From Halioglobus maricola (lineage in GTDB: Bacteria; Pseudomonadota; Gammaproteobacteria; Pseudomonadales; Halieaceae), in NCBI RefSeq assembly GCF_009388985.1, contig NZ_CP036422.1, positions 2,742,501 to 2,806,500 of the forward strand: a stretch of 64,000 nucleotides of DNA, given 5' to 3'. Under the pieces are notes generated by a model, which was not told where the DNA came from, did not search any database, and saw only the letters and a program-made list of their open reading frames with translations. Shown here piece after piece: positions 51,238-60,658 of this stretch. The position numbers were made by a program, and so were the translations under genes. Numbering within the stretch: the stretch's first letter is position 1; each line of letters begins with the position of its first letter.

Positions 51238-53823
51238 TTGAGCAACGCCACCAAAACCAAAGATAAATCCGGCCACACGCCGATGATGGTGCAGTACCTG
51301 GCCATCAAGGCAGATCACCCGCGCGATATGGTGTTCTACCGCATGGGCGACTTTTACGAGCTGTTTTACGACGACGCAAAGAAAGCGGCCGAGATTCTCG
51401 ACATCACACTCACCGCGCGTGGCAAATCCGCCGGGGAACCCATCCCCATGGCGGGCGTGCCCTACCACGCCGCCGAGAACTATTTGGCGCGGCTGGTCAA
51501 AGCTGGCGTGTCCGTGGCCATAGCCGAACAGATAGGTGACCCGGCAACCAGCAAAGGTCCTGTCGATCGCAAAGTGGTACGCGTGGTCACGCCCGGCACA
51601 GTCTCCGACGAGGCGCTGCTGGACGAGCGGGTAGACAACCTGCTCCTCGCCATCAACCACAGCGCTGATGACTATGGCCTGGCCTACCTCGACCTCAGTA
51701 CCGGGCGATTCCGGGTGCTGGAAGTATCCGGAGAGGAAGCCCTGACAGGTGAACTGCAGCGACTCAACCCCGCCGAAACGCTTTACAGCGATACCATTGG
51801 CCACACCATCGTCAGCGAACGCACCGGTGCCCGCGCCCAACCCGAATGGGAGTTCGACAGCGAGAGCGCCCGCCGCGCCCTCAATACGCAATTCCAGACC
51901 CACGATCTGCAGGGCTTTGGCTGCGATGACCTTGACCTGGCCATCGGCGCTGCCGGCTGCCTGCTGCAGTATGTAAAAGACACCCAGCGCGCAGGGTTGC
52001 CGCACCTGCGCAGCATGAGCCATGAGAGCCGCGCCGAGAGTGTGATCCTGGATGCCGCCACCCGGCGCAACCTGGAAATTGACATCAACATGGCCGGCGG
52101 TGATAGCAACACCCTGTTCTCGGTGCTGGACAAAGGCGTCACTGCCATGGGCAGTCGCCTGTTGCGTCGATGGCTGCACCGGCCGCTTACCGATATCGGT
52201 GTTCTCGAAGCACGGCAGGATGCGATTAGCGCCCTGTGTGCCAACTACCATTACGAAACCGTGCGCGAGAACCTGAAGCCCATCGGAGACATGGAGCGAA
52301 TTCTGGCCCGTGTGGCGCTGCGTTCCGCACGCCCGCGCGACCTCACCCGCTTGCTGAGTTCCCTGGCTGCCCTGCCCCAGTTACGCTCTGAACTTGGCCA
52401 CTGTGCGGCACCGCTTTTGGCCTCCCTGAGCGCTCAGGCAGACACTTACCCCAAGCTGGTTGATTTGCTCGACCGAGCCGTTATCGACAATCCACCGGTG
52501 GTGATTCGCGACGGCGGCGTGATCGCGGACGGCTACGACGCCGAACTCGATGAATTGCGCGAGATAAGCACCGGCGCCGGCAACTATCTGCTGGAGATCG
52601 AGCAGCGCGAGCGCGAGGCAACCGGCATCAGCACCCTCAAGGTCGGCTACAACCGGGTGCACGGCTACTACATCGAAATCGGCCGTTCTCAGTCTGAACG
52701 TGCACCGGACGAATATATTCGGCGCCAGACTCTGAAGAACGCAGAGCGATTCATCACCCCCGAGCTCAAGGAGTTCGAAGACAAGGCCCTCTCCAGTAAG
52801 AGTCGCGCCCTGGCGAGAGAAAAAGCCCTCTACGATGAGCTGATCGATAAACTCAATGAAGACCTGGCAGCACTCCAAGACACCGCTGCCGCCGTCTCTG
52901 AAATCGATGTTCTGGCTTGCCTCGCGGAGCGCGCCGAAAACCTCAGCCTGTGCCGTCCCACGTTTGTTCAGGAACAGGTATTTGAGGTCAACCAGGGCCG
53001 CCATCTGGTGGTGGAACAAGTGTTGGACGAACCCTTTATTGCCAACGACACCCTGCTCGACAACTCGCGCCGCATGCTCCTCATTACCGGGCCGAACATG
53101 GGCGGTAAGTCTACCTATATGCGCCAGAACGCGGTGATTGCGCTGCTCGCCCATATTGGCAGCTTCGTACCCGCTACATCCGCTCGACTGGCGCCGATGG
53201 ACCGGATCTTTACCCGCATCGGCTCTTCAGACGATCTCGCCTCGGGCCGCTCGACCTTTATGGTCGAGATGACCGAGACTGCCAACATCCTGCACAACGC
53301 CACGCCCCGCTCGCTGGTGTTAATGGACGAGGTGGGCCGAGGCACCAGCACGTTTGACGGCCTTAGCCTGGCCTGGGCCGCCGCGGTCGAACTGGCCCAG
53401 CGGGTGCAGGCCTTCACCCTCTTCGCCACGCACTATTTCGAGCTGACCAGCCTGCCGGAATCCTGCTCCACCATGGCCAATGTGCATCTGGATGCCACCG
53501 AGCATCAGGACCACGTGGTGTTCCTGCATCATATTCAGGAGGGGCCGGCCAACCGCAGCTTTGGCCTGCAGGTGGCCAAACTGGCGGGGATTCCTGGCCC
53601 GGTGCTCAAAGCCGCCGGGGAGAAACTGCTGGAACTGGAACAAGGCACGCCCGAGACACCTGCTGTAGCCAGCCACCCGGCAGCAGCCTCGTCTGCCCAG
53701 GTGGACCTGTTCGCCAGCCCGGCGCCGCACCCGGTTATCGACAGGCTGGAAGCACTGGATGTAGACGATTTGACGCCCCGCCAGGCGTTGGATTTGTTGT
53801 ACCAGATCAAGAAAAAGCTCTGA
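51238..53823 (+). CDS. mutS: DNA mismatch repair protein MutS
   Basis: An 861-residue mismatch-recognition ATPase. The N-terminal mismatch-binding motif is F39-Y40-E41 in MGDFYELF. Clamp and lever domains follow, then Walker [13 protein letters not shown] near residue 617, [14 protein letters not shown] (Walker B) and ATHYFEL. The C-terminal dimer/tetramer tail is present. The start is TTG at 51238, supported by alignment of [11 protein letters not shown] with E. coli AHTPMMQQYL; there is no clear ribosome site. It is adjacent to fdxA, as in pseudomonads. Confidence 0.97.
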   Translation: MSNATKTKDKSGHTPMMVQYLAIKADHPRDMVFYRMGDFYELFYDDAKKAAEILDITLTARGKSAGEPIPMAGVPYHAAENYLARLVKAGVSVAIAEQIGDPATSKGPVDRKVVRVVTPGTVSDEALLDERVDNLLLAINHSADDYGLAYLDLSTGRFRVLEVSGEEALTGELQRLNPAETLYSDTIGHTIVSERTGARAQPEWEFDSESARRALNTQFQTHDLQGFGCDDLDLAIGAAGCLLQYVKDTQRAGLPHLRSMSHESRAESVILDAATRRNLEIDINMAGGDSNTLFSVLDKGVTAMGSRLLRRWLHRPLTDIGVLEARQDAISALCANYHYETVRENLKPIGDMERILARVALRSARPRDLTRLLSSLAALPQLRSELGHCAAPLLASLSAQADTYPKLVDLLDRAVIDNPPVVIRDGGVIADGYDAELDELREISTGAGNYLLEIEQREREATGISTLKVGYNRVHGYYIEIGRSQSERAPDEYIRRQTLKNAERFITPELKEFEDKALSSKSRALAREKALYDELIDKLNEDLAALQDTAAAVSEIDVLACLAERAENLSLCRPTFVQEQVFEVNQGRHLVVEQVLDEPFIANDTLLDNSRRMLLITGPNMGGKSTYMRQNAVIALLAHIGSFVPATSARLAPMDRIFTRIGSSDDLASGRSTFMVEMTETANILHNATPRSLVLMDEVGRGTSTFDGLSLAWAAAVELAQRVQAFTLFATHYFELTSLPESCSTMANVHLDATEHQDHVVFLHHIQEGPANRSFGLQVAKLAGIPGPVLKAAGEKLLELEQGTPETPAVASHPAAASSAQVDLFASPAPHPVIDRLEALDVDDLTPRQALDLLYQIKKKL

Positions 53824-53931
53824 GTGGACGAACAGCGAAGTTCCACCTTCAGAGTGGACTTCAAATCCAGCATCCTTGGGGGTAAACTACCGCCCCTTAG
53901 TTAGACCCCGGAACCAAGAGGCGTTTTTGGA

Positions 53932-54255
53932 ATGACATTTGTTGTAGGCGAAGATTGTATTAAGTGTAAGCACACGGACTGTGTAGAGGTGTGCCCCGTA
54001 GACTGTTTCTACGAAGGCCCCAACTTCCTGGTGATTCATCCGGACGAGTGCATCGACTGCGCCCTGTGCGAGCCCGAGTGCCCCATCGACGCAATCTTCT
54101 CCGAAGATGAGCTACCAGAGGACCAACAGGTATTCCTCGAACTCAACGCTGAACTGGCGGAAGTGTGGCCCTGCATCACCGAGATGAAAGAGGCGGCGCC
54201 AGATGCCGAGCAATGGGCCGGCAAACCGAACAAGCTGGAGCTTCTGGAGCGTTGA
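53932..54255 (+). CDS. fdxA: 7Fe ferredoxin FdxA
   Basis: A 107-residue seven-iron ferredoxin. The first cysteine group [17 protein letters not shown] and the second [12 protein letters not shown] supply one 3Fe-4S and one 4Fe-4S cluster. The acidic C-terminal extension is typical of the Azotobacter FdI/FdxA type. The ATG follows AAGAGGCG. It is the usual neighbour of mutS in many gammaproteobacteria and is followed by a strong terminator. Confidence 0.95.
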   Translation: MTFVVGEDCIKCKHTDCVEVCPVDCFYEGPNFLVIHPDECIDCALCEPECPIDAIFSEDELPEDQQVFLELNAELAEVWPCITEMKEAAPDAEQWAGKPNKLELLER

Positions 54256-54276
54256 TCGACGCCCGTAGCTGCACCG

Positions 54277-54302
54277 AAAGCCTCGCTCATGCGGGGCTTT
54301 TT
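54277..54302 (+). terminator. Rho-independent terminator of fdxA
   Basis: AAAGCCTCGC / GCGGGGCTTT stem with a TCAT loop, followed by T residues. It is a classic terminator and ends only 5 nt before the next gene's ATG. Confidence 0.85.
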
Positions 54303-54307
54303 CGTTT

Positions 54308-54862
54308 ATGAACGTCGGTATTCTCATACTGGCGGCAGGTTCGTCGCGCCGCTTCGGCAGTGACAAACGCCGCGTCCTGCTTCCCAATGGCAAGAGCTTG
54401 CTGCAGCAGTCAGTAGACAACGCCCTGGCAAGTGGCCTGAGTGTCGCGGTGGCCATCCGCGAAGGTGAAGATTCGATGGTCAATGGGCGTGTAAGCGCTC
54501 TCAATTGCCCGGACGCCCACCTGGGAATGGGCCATACACTCGCCCAGGGTGTCGCCCAATTACCGCGCTGGGAGGGCGTTCTCATTGCCCTCGGAGACAT
54601 GCCGGGCATCAGGCCTGCAACTTTTTGCAATGTGGCCGAATTGATTCGCCCCGAGGTCATCGGTCAGCCGGTTTACCGCGGCAAGCCCGGGCATCCTGTT
54701 GGGTTTTCGAGCACGTTCTTCGCCGCACTGGAGAACCTCGACGGGGACAGCGGTGCAAGAGCTCTGCTGAAACAAAACAGGGAGGCGATTGTGCGCCTCC
54801 CCGTAGATGATCCAGGCATTCTCAAGGACGTCGATACCGTCGCAGACCTGCCTGGCGTCTAG
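54308..54862 (+). CDS. MobA-like nucleotidyltransferase (MocA-type)
   Basis: A 184-residue NTP-transferase: N-terminal LAAGSSRRFGSDK nucleotide motif, ALGDMPGI metal site and GKPGHPVGF. This matches MocA/CoxC-like enzymes that attach CMP or GMP to molybdopterin. No xanthine or CO dehydrogenase genes are in the window. The start directly follows the fdxA terminator and has no ribosome site, so how it is expressed is unclear. Confidence 0.85.
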   Translation: MNVGILILAAGSSRRFGSDKRRVLLPNGKSLLQQSVDNALASGLSVAVAIREGEDSMVNGRVSALNCPDAHLGMGHTLAQGVAQLPRWEGVLIALGDMPGIRPATFCNVAELIRPEVIGQPVYRGKPGHPVGFSSTFFAALENLDGDSGARALLKQNREAIVRLPVDDPGILKDVDTVADLPGV

Positions 54863-54875
54863 TCACTCGCTGCAC

Positions 54876-56120
54876 CTACAGTGGATGTACTCGCACCGGC
54901 AGCGTCTCATATCCCTTCACGAAATTGGAATTCACCCGCGTAGGCTCTCCCATTACCTCGATGTGGCTAAAGCGCAGCATGATCTCTTCCCACAGGATGC
55001 GTAACTGCATCTCCGCGAGCCGGTTACCCATGCAGCGGTGAATGCCGAATCCAAACGCAATATGGTGGCGTGGATTGGCCCGGTCGATGATGAACTCATT
55101 GGCATTCTCGATGCTGCGCTCATCCCGATTGCCCGACATGTACCACATCACTACCTTGTCATCCTTCTTGATCTGCTGGCCGCCAAATTCAATATCGCGA
55201 GTGGCGCGTCGACGCATGTGAGCCAGTGGCGTCTGCCAGCGAATAATTTCACTCACCATGGAGGGAATCAGACTCTGGTCGGCCCGTAACTTGTCATACT
55301 CAGCCGGATTCTGGTTCAGGGCGAGCACGCCGCCGGTCATGGAATTGCGTGTGGTGTCATTGCCTCCGACAATTAACAGCAGCAAGTTGCCCATGTACTC
55401 CATCGGGCGGTCTACCATGTCGGCCGTCGCTGGATCGCGTTGCAACATACTGATTAAGTCAAAGCCATCGTCGTTCTGGGCTTTACGGTCGTGCCAAAGC
55501 TGGGTGAAGGTGGCCAGGCACTCCATCAGTCCATCAAACCGCTCCTGGGGATCAATGTCGCCGCCAGTCATCTGCGGACCCGCCGCCGCAATGTCAGACC
55601 AGTAAGTGAGCTTGGCGCGATCCTCGAAGGGGAAGCCGAACAGGGTTGCCAACATCTGGGTGGTGATATTGATCGACACTTTTTCTACCCAGTCAAAAGT
55701 CTCTCCCACGGGAAGGTCATCCAGTGCCTCCTGCACCCGCGTACGTATCAGGCCCTCCATCTCCTCAAGATTCTTGGGCGCCACCACGCCCTGAACGGCC
55801 TTGCGCTGCACATCATGCTTCGGTGGATCCATAGCGATAAACATTTCCGCTGGAATTTCCTCGCCCACCTCGCCAATGATGATCGTGGGCTCAGACGAAA
55901 AGTCCTGAAAGTTTGAGTCCACTGCTACGATGTCTTCGAACCGCGTGATTGACCAGAACGGCCCAAACGGGCTCTCGGCCTGGTAGTGCACGGGAGATTC
56001 ATCGCGTAAACGGGCAAAGTATTCGTGCCAGCTGTCGTCTTTAAGTAACCGCGGGTCGCTGAAATCAATCTGGTCCAGCGGTGTCTCTACAGCGTCCGGC
56101 ATATCGGCTATCTGGTTCAT
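54876..56120 (-). CDS. Cytochrome P450, CYP153-type alkane hydroxylase
   Basis: A 414-residue soluble P450. The heme-thiolate Cys is C363 in FGFGIHRCMGNRLAE, and the I-helix is VGGNDTTRNSM. GNDTTRNSM and HRCMGNRLAE are strongly CYP153-like, a class that hydroxylates the terminal carbon of medium-chain alkanes and acids. The ATG at 56120 is preferred to GTG 56123 (TAGGAG ribosome site). It follows its ferredoxin gene by about 11 nt. No ferredoxin reductase is adjacent. Confidence 0.93.
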   Translation of the reverse strand: MNQIADMPDAVETPLDQIDFSDPRLLKDDSWHEYFARLRDESPVHYQAESPFGPFWSITRFEDIVAVDSNFQDFSSEPTIIIGEVGEEIPAEMFIAMDPPKHDVQRKAVQGVVAPKNLEEMEGLIRTRVQEALDDLPVGETFDWVEKVSINITTQMLATLFGFPFEDRAKLTYWSDIAAAGPQMTGGDIDPQERFDGLMECLATFTQLWHDRKAQNDDGFDLISMLQRDPATADMVDRPMEYMGNLLLLIVGGNDTTRNSMTGGVLALNQNPAEYDKLRADQSLIPSMVSEIIRWQTPLAHMRRRATRDIEFGGQQIKKDDKVVMWYMSGNRDERSIENANEFIIDRANPRHHIAFGFGIHRCMGNRLAEMQLRILWEEIMLRFSHIEVMGEPTRVNSNFVKGYETLPVRVHPL

Positions 56121-56131
56121 CACAAGTGCTC

Positions 56132-56452
56132 CTACATCTGGTATTCGGGCATGCGTACCACCATGCCATCCATAGCATCGGTAATCTCGATCTGGCAGGA
56201 AAGGCGAGACACCTCCTCACGGTCAGGGCGCATGGACAACATGGAGTCCTCCAGCGGATTGCTCTCCCCGGTCGCGTCAAACCATTTCTGCTCAACGAAG
56301 ACATGGCAAGTACCACAGGCGCAGGCGCCGCCGCAGTCAGCATCGATACCAGGGATGCCATTGTCGATGGCATTCATCATCAACGACTTACCAGTCTCTG
56401 CATCAATCGTGTGATCAGTGCCATTGAATTCAATCAGGGTTACCTTGGGCAT
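56132..56452 (-). CDS. 2Fe-2S ferredoxin, P450 redox partner
   Basis: A 106-residue adrenodoxin/putidaredoxin-type ferredoxin. Cluster cysteines are in CGGACACGTCHVF plus a later C in RLSCQIEI. It is the first gene of a two-gene operon with the P450 and should feed it electrons. It is divergent from an AraC regulator, with a 99-bp control region. Confidence 0.93.
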   Translation of the reverse strand: MPKVTLIEFNGTDHTIDAETGKSLMMNAIDNGIPGIDADCGGACACGTCHVFVEQKWFDATGESNPLEDSMLSMRPDREEVSRLSCQIEITDAMDGMVVRMPEYQM

Positions 56453-56483
56453 ACGCGCCTCCTTTATTTCGAAAGCTTAAGTG

Positions 56484-56545
56484 TAGTTGCCTAAAGCAAC
56501 TATTGGAGGTCATTTTTTGACACCACGGGGTCATTTGAAGACAAT
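56484..56545. promoter_or_regulatory. Control region between ferredoxin/P450 and AraC genes
   Basis: Contains TAGTTGC-N5-GCAACTA (56484-56502), and GGTCATTT twice (56508-56515, 56529-56536) exactly 21 bp apart, fitting two helical turns of an AraC-type site. TTGACA (56517-56522) and GACAAT (56540-56545) are 17 nt apart and read toward the AraC gene, ending 6 nt before its ATG. Confidence 0.55.
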
Positions 56546-56551
56546 TGGTAC

Positions 56552-57592
56552 ATGCTAAATTCAGGCCCCGGCGCATATTTCATTCCCAGCAGCTACTCGC
56601 GGATCGTGGCTCGTGTATTACAACTGCAGGAGCGGGACCTACCCAAACTGCTCCGCGATACCGGCCTGCCTCCCGAAGTTCTGCTGGCCGGTGACGAGAG
56701 CCGTATGAGCGGGCGGCAACAACTCCAGGTGATGGACAATGCCCGGACAATGGGTCGAGCGCCGGATTTTGGCCTGCGCCTGGGGCAGCAACTCCAGCCC
56801 TCAGCTCACGGGCCCACGGGGTATCTCGCCCTGGCCAGCCCCGACCTGCGCACGGCCCTCCACTCACTGCGCGATTTCCTGCCCATCCGCATTCCCTTCG
56901 CGCAATTGGTACTCGATGAAGAAGGCGACTGGCTCAGCTGCCGGGTAAACACGCTGTTGGATGCGGGGCCGGCTGAACAACGTATGCTGATGGAATGTTT
57001 CGCCCTGGTCTTGCAGGCATTGGTGGAAAGTTTCCTGAGCAGGCGCCTGACTGAGGCGCGCATCGATTTCGAATATCCCAGCCCTGCCTATCACGCAGTG
57101 TATTCAGAGTACCTGCACTCGAAGTTTTACTTTGACCAGGCAGACACCCGAGTACTACTGCCTCTGACCCTTCTGGATGAACCCAACCCCGGGGGGGATG
57201 CCGATTCCTACGCCGCCGCTCGAGAAATGTGTGCTGCCCTACTGGAACAGGTGCCGGTCACTGACCTGACGACCACTGATCGGGTCCGTCGCTTCCTGCT
57301 AGCCCAACCTGTCGGCAGCGTGGGCGAAGAGCAGGTCGCGCGCTCGCTGTTCGTGTCTAAACGCACTCTGGCCCGGCGCCTGGCCAGGGAAGGAAACAAC
57401 TACCGGAAAATCCGCGACCAGCTACTCGCCGAAATGGCAGCTCGTTACTTGCGGGACAATCGCCTCAGTGTTGAGGCTGTTGCCGCCCTTCTCGGCTACC
57501 ATGACAGCGCGAATTTCCGCCGGGCATTTAAGCGCTGGCATGGAATGCCGCCACAATCATTTCGCGCTGCCTACAATGTTGGCGACAGCTAG
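56552..57592 (+). CDS. AraC-family transcriptional regulator, P450-linked
   Basis: A 346-residue regulator with an N-terminal PF12625-type ligand domain and a C-terminal double HTH (EEQVARSLFVSKRTLARRLA, VEAVAALLGYHDSANFRRAFKRW). It is divergent from the ferredoxin/P450 operon and likely activates it in response to substrate. The ATG at 56552 lies 6 nt after the -10, so the mRNA may be leaderless. Confidence 0.9.
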   Translation: MLNSGPGAYFIPSSYSRIVARVLQLQERDLPKLLRDTGLPPEVLLAGDESRMSGRQQLQVMDNARTMGRAPDFGLRLGQQLQPSAHGPTGYLALASPDLRTALHSLRDFLPIRIPFAQLVLDEEGDWLSCRVNTLLDAGPAEQRMLMECFALVLQALVESFLSRRLTEARIDFEYPSPAYHAVYSEYLHSKFYFDQADTRVLLPLTLLDEPNPGGDADSYAAAREMCAALLEQVPVTDLTTTDRVRRFLLAQPVGSVGEEQVARSLFVSKRTLARRLAREGNNYRKIRDQLLAEMAARYLRDNRLSVEAVAALLGYHDSANFRRAFKRWHGMPPQSFRAAYNVGDS

Positions 57593-57646
57593 AACTATCC
57601 TCTATATTGGTTGGGTAGTGCCAAAATAGACCACAAAGGACATCCA

Positions 57647-57808
57647 ATGGATAACAAAATCGTCGCGCTCATCGTCTCCATCCTGCTGCCACCTCTGGCA
57701 GTTTTCCTGAAAAAAGGCGCCGGCTCAGATCTGGTGATCAATATTGTGCTGTGCATCTTTTTCTATGTGCCCGGCATTATTCATGCTATCTGGCTGACAG
57801 TGCTTTAA
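57647..57808 (+). CDS. YqaE/Pmp3-family small membrane protein
   Basis: A 53-residue protein with two transmembrane helices. The opening LIVSILLPPLAVFLKKG and the central NIVLCIFFYVPGIIHAIW are typical of the Pmp3/YqaE stress-response family. The ATG at 57647 follows AAAGGA. It lies 6 nt before the next gene and is probably cotranscribed. Confidence 0.9.
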   Translation: MDNKIVALIVSILLPPLAVFLKKGAGSDLVINIVLCIFFYVPGIIHAIWLTVL

Positions 57809-57814
57809 TACACG

Positions 57815-58555
57815 ATGGATTGGCGCATTGCCTTTGGCCTGGTGATCACCACGGCCTGGATTACGGCGGGCCTTTTTTATCTGTTGGGGATCGTGGGCTG
57901 GACTAATTTCCTGTATCTACCCACGGCCGATATCGGCAGCTTCCTGGAAGGGGCATTTGCACCCCTGGCGTTCTTCTGGCTGGTTATCGGGCACTTCATG
58001 CAGCAAAAGGAAATCGCCGCCAACACGCGAGCAATCTCCATTCAGGAACAGAGCGCGCGCCGGCTCGAAGTCCACTCCCAGCGAGATTCCTATTTCAAAT
58101 TGCACGAGTTAGTGCAGGACCAACTGGGCAGTATTGCGGGCTTTCACTATATGTCTGTTTGCGGGCCCACCGGCACCGGCGCGATCACCGCTGAGGAGTT
58201 CTCGAGCACTCGCAATCAGGCCGCTGGCAGCGACCCCGCGATATTTATTCGCAAGATGATCGCGCTGACCGTAAGCCAAAGAGAAAACCCCGAAGAGCTT
58301 CACGAAACACTGTTTGGAACCGCTATTCGCCAGCGCCACTCCGATAACTTCGCGCGAACCTTCGAGAAATTATTCGGCTCAGCCCAGGCGGTCGACACTG
58401 ACGAGATGATCGCCGATGCCCTGCTCAACGCCTCGGCCGCCGGCATCTTCTATCGCATTATTCAGCATGTGAGCGGAGAGAAGGAGATCGACCAGTTAAT
58501 GGGTTTCCCCTTGCAGAGCGACCTGAGTTCAGAAGAACTGAAAAAAATGGATTAG
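57815..58555 (+). CDS. Membrane protein of unknown function
   Basis: A 246-residue protein with two N-terminal helices (about 5-27 and 44-63), a charged coiled segment (KEIAANTRAISIQEQSARRLEVHSQ region) and a soluble helical C-terminal domain. No catalytic motif is evident. The layout, two helices and then a coiled coil, resembles sensors or scaffold proteins. It is coupled to the YqaE gene upstream. No family recognised. Confidence 0.65.
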   Translation: MDWRIAFGLVITTAWITAGLFYLLGIVGWTNFLYLPTADIGSFLEGAFAPLAFFWLVIGHFMQQKEIAANTRAISIQEQSARRLEVHSQRDSYFKLHELVQDQLGSIAGFHYMSVCGPTGTGAITAEEFSSTRNQAAGSDPAIFIRKMIALTVSQRENPEELHETLFGTAIRQRHSDNFARTFEKLFGSAQAVDTDEMIADALLNASAAGIFYRIIQHVSGEKEIDQLMGFPLQSDLSSEELKKMD

Positions 58556-58596
58556 ACCCTGGAGCCCATCCATAGCGTTTTCAGGCCACGACTCTC

Positions 58597-59505
58597 TCAA
58601 ACAAGCGCGGCCACATCAGGGCGATGCTCAGCGAGGCCGCGCATCGTCAACCGATAAATCGGTGCTCCTTTTGCAAGCATAATCGGTTCAATCTCAGCAA
58701 AAAGCTTCGCGTATTGATAGAACGGCACGCGAGGGAATAGATGATGAATAGCGTGGTAATTCTGGAACATCCACAGCCACGTCACCACCGACTGAAAGGG
58801 ACCCGGAGCAAGTATTGTTGACGTGTCTACATATCGGCCGACCTCTGTATGGGGCCGATGAACAATATACGCGAAGAGGTATAGCAGCAGCGTCGTTCCA
58901 CCGAGCCAGCCAGCTACCGTAAGAACAAGCACCTCCGTCCAGTAACCGGCCAGAAGTAGACCCAGACGCGGCAGCAGCATCGCTGCAATCTCCAGACACA
59001 GGTACAGATTTTGTTTGCCGGTCGCCTTGCTCCACCGATGTTCCATGTAGTAGCTGAACTGTCCGCTAAAAATATTCACGGCTGCCATCACCCAGGCATA
59101 GGGCGATTTCGTCATGTCTCCCACATGGAAATCCGGATCGTCAGCGCCGTCATTGGTGTGTCGGTGATGCGCCAGATGTTCATGCCGATGCGCGGTGAGG
59201 GGAAGCATCAATATCCAGGCAGCGATATATCCAAGCGCTTCGTTCATCCAGCGCAAAGAAGTATGACTGCCACTGATCGAGCCGTGTGCCGCGTCGTGCA
59301 GAACCGTGTAAGCCAGGTAGGTAAAGACCACAACCAGCGGACCCGCCATCCACAGCGACAACTGCCCCGTCAACGCGAGCGCAAACGTCGAGACGTAGCC
59401 AGCGGCTACGGTAAGCCCAAGGAGTACGGTCGGCCATGCGACGGCGCCCATGTAGCGTTTTGCACTCGACAGTGCCTGCTGATCAAGAGTCTGCGCGTTG
59501 TCCAC
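58597..59505 (-). CDS. Fatty acid desaturase-like membrane oxygenase
   Basis: A 302-residue di-iron membrane enzyme. The three histidine boxes are HDAAHG, HEHLAHHRHT and YHAIHHLFP. Four hydrophobic segments surround them. It could be a fatty acid desaturase or a carotenoid/lipid hydroxylase; box spacing alone does not decide. The start is GTG at 59505 with a strong GGAGGT site. A divergent AraC-type regulator lies 106 nt away. Confidence 0.83.
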   Translation of the reverse strand: MDNAQTLDQQALSSAKRYMGAVAWPTVLLGLTVAAGYVSTFALALTGQLSLWMAGPLVVVFTYLAYTVLHDAAHGSISGSHTSLRWMNEALGYIAAWILMLPLTAHRHEHLAHHRHTNDGADDPDFHVGDMTKSPYAWVMAAVNIFSGQFSYYMEHRWSKATGKQNLYLCLEIAAMLLPRLGLLLAGYWTEVLVLTVAGWLGGTTLLLYLFAYIVHRPHTEVGRYVDTSTILAPGPFQSVVTWLWMFQNYHAIHHLFPRVPFYQYAKLFAEIEPIMLAKGAPIYRLTMRGLAEHRPDVAALV

Positions 59506-59611
59506 GTCGGCTACCTCCGCCTGTGTTTAAAGTGTTAGAAAACTATGCCCGGAAAAAAGGAGCATGATCAGTGCAATTGACGCCACAAGGGTGTCATAAT
59601 TCGCCAAAGTT

Positions 59612-60658
59612 TTGGAAATACGTCATTTGCAAACTATTAGTCCTGTCTATGCCCGCCTGGTGCTAAGAGAACTGGAGCAGAACGGTGTCGACCCTGAGCC
59701 CATGTTCCGCGGCCTGAGCCTGAACCGCAATGACTTGTGCCTTGGCGGCGATATCGCCCTGCACGATTTTCTACAGATTCTGCAAAGAGGCCAGGAACTC
59801 ATCCCCCATATCAAGCTGGGCCTGGCATTGGGCCGCAACGCCCATGCCTTTGTCCTTGGCCCGATCGGTGCGGCGATGAACATTGCCCCGACCGTGCGCG
59901 AGGGGCTGCAACAGTTGGAGAGCTTCACTCGCCTGCACGTCAGCTATATTGACGCCAACGTGCAGTCATCACCCAGCGGGATCATCATCCAGATGATCTA
60001 TCATGAAGATACAGGCACCCTGGAGAAATTCCACACTGAGACAGCCATGCTGCTCTTTCAGAAGTACGTCGAAACGTGCACCGGCAAGGAACTGACGGAC
60101 GCCCGTTATAAAATGGCCTTTCCTGCGCCCGATGATCCACAAACGTATCAGGGAATATTCCATGGGGAGGTCTGTTTCGATGCCGAGTGCAATAGTGTCG
60201 AGATACCCAGGCAGTGGCTCGATCTCCCCTCCCCCTACTTCCATGCCGAGATGTGGGAGGAAGCACAGATCAAGCTGTCACGGCTTCTTGCAGACCAGGT
60301 CGGTTCTGCAAACGATACTTTTACCCGGCACATCCGCGCGTTATTGCAAAGTAGCGAGCCGCCTCTACCCGACCTTGAAGAAGTCGCCGGGCGTTTGTTT
60401 GTCTCCCAGCGTACGCTCAACCGACGCCTGCAGGCCGAAGGCACAAACTATCGACAACTGAAATCAGCAGCCCTGGCCGAGCGGGCCAAGGCCTATCTGG
60501 TGCATACGAGCGACAGTGTTGAGTCCATCGCCGCCACGCTGGCCTATCAGGATGCCGCAAATTTTCGCCGAGCTTTTCGCAAGAGCACCGGGTTCTCACC
60601 TGATCAATTCAGGAAGAACCTTGCCGCTAGTCACTCGTCATCGAAGCGTTCACCCTGA
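59612..60658 (+). CDS. AraC-family transcriptional regulator, desaturase-linked
   Basis: A 348-residue homologue of the P450-linked AraC regulator (same domain order). The C-terminal HTHs are EEVAGRLFVSQRTLNRRLQ and VESIAATLAYQDAANFRRAF. The start is a TTG at 59612; a TTG at 59627 is also possible. It is divergent from the desaturase gene and likely regulates it. The 3' end overlaps the convergent small gene by 28 nt. Confidence 0.87.
   Translation: MEIRHLQTISPVYARLVLRELEQNGVDPEPMFRGLSLNRNDLCLGGDIALHDFLQILQRGQELIPHIKLGLALGRNAHAFVLGPIGAAMNIAPTVREGLQQLESFTRLHVSYIDANVQSSPSGIIIQMIYHEDTGTLEKFHTETAMLLFQKYVETCTGKELTDARYKMAFPAPDDPQTYQGIFHGEVCFDAECNSVEIPRQWLDLPSPYFHAEMWEEAQIKLSRLLADQVGSANDTFTRHIRALLQSSEPPLPDLEEVAGRLFVSQRTLNRRLQAEGTNYRQLKSAALAERAKAYLVHTSDSVESIAATLAYQDAANFRRAFRKSTGFSPDQFRKNLAASHSSSKRSP

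Noticed and set aside
50233..52251. A 672-codon open frame on the minus strand, opposite the repeat protein and mutS
   Set aside because: It runs across two conserved plus-strand genes and the inverted repeat between them. Its protein has no recognisable domain and the composition expected of an antisense frame in GC-rich DNA.
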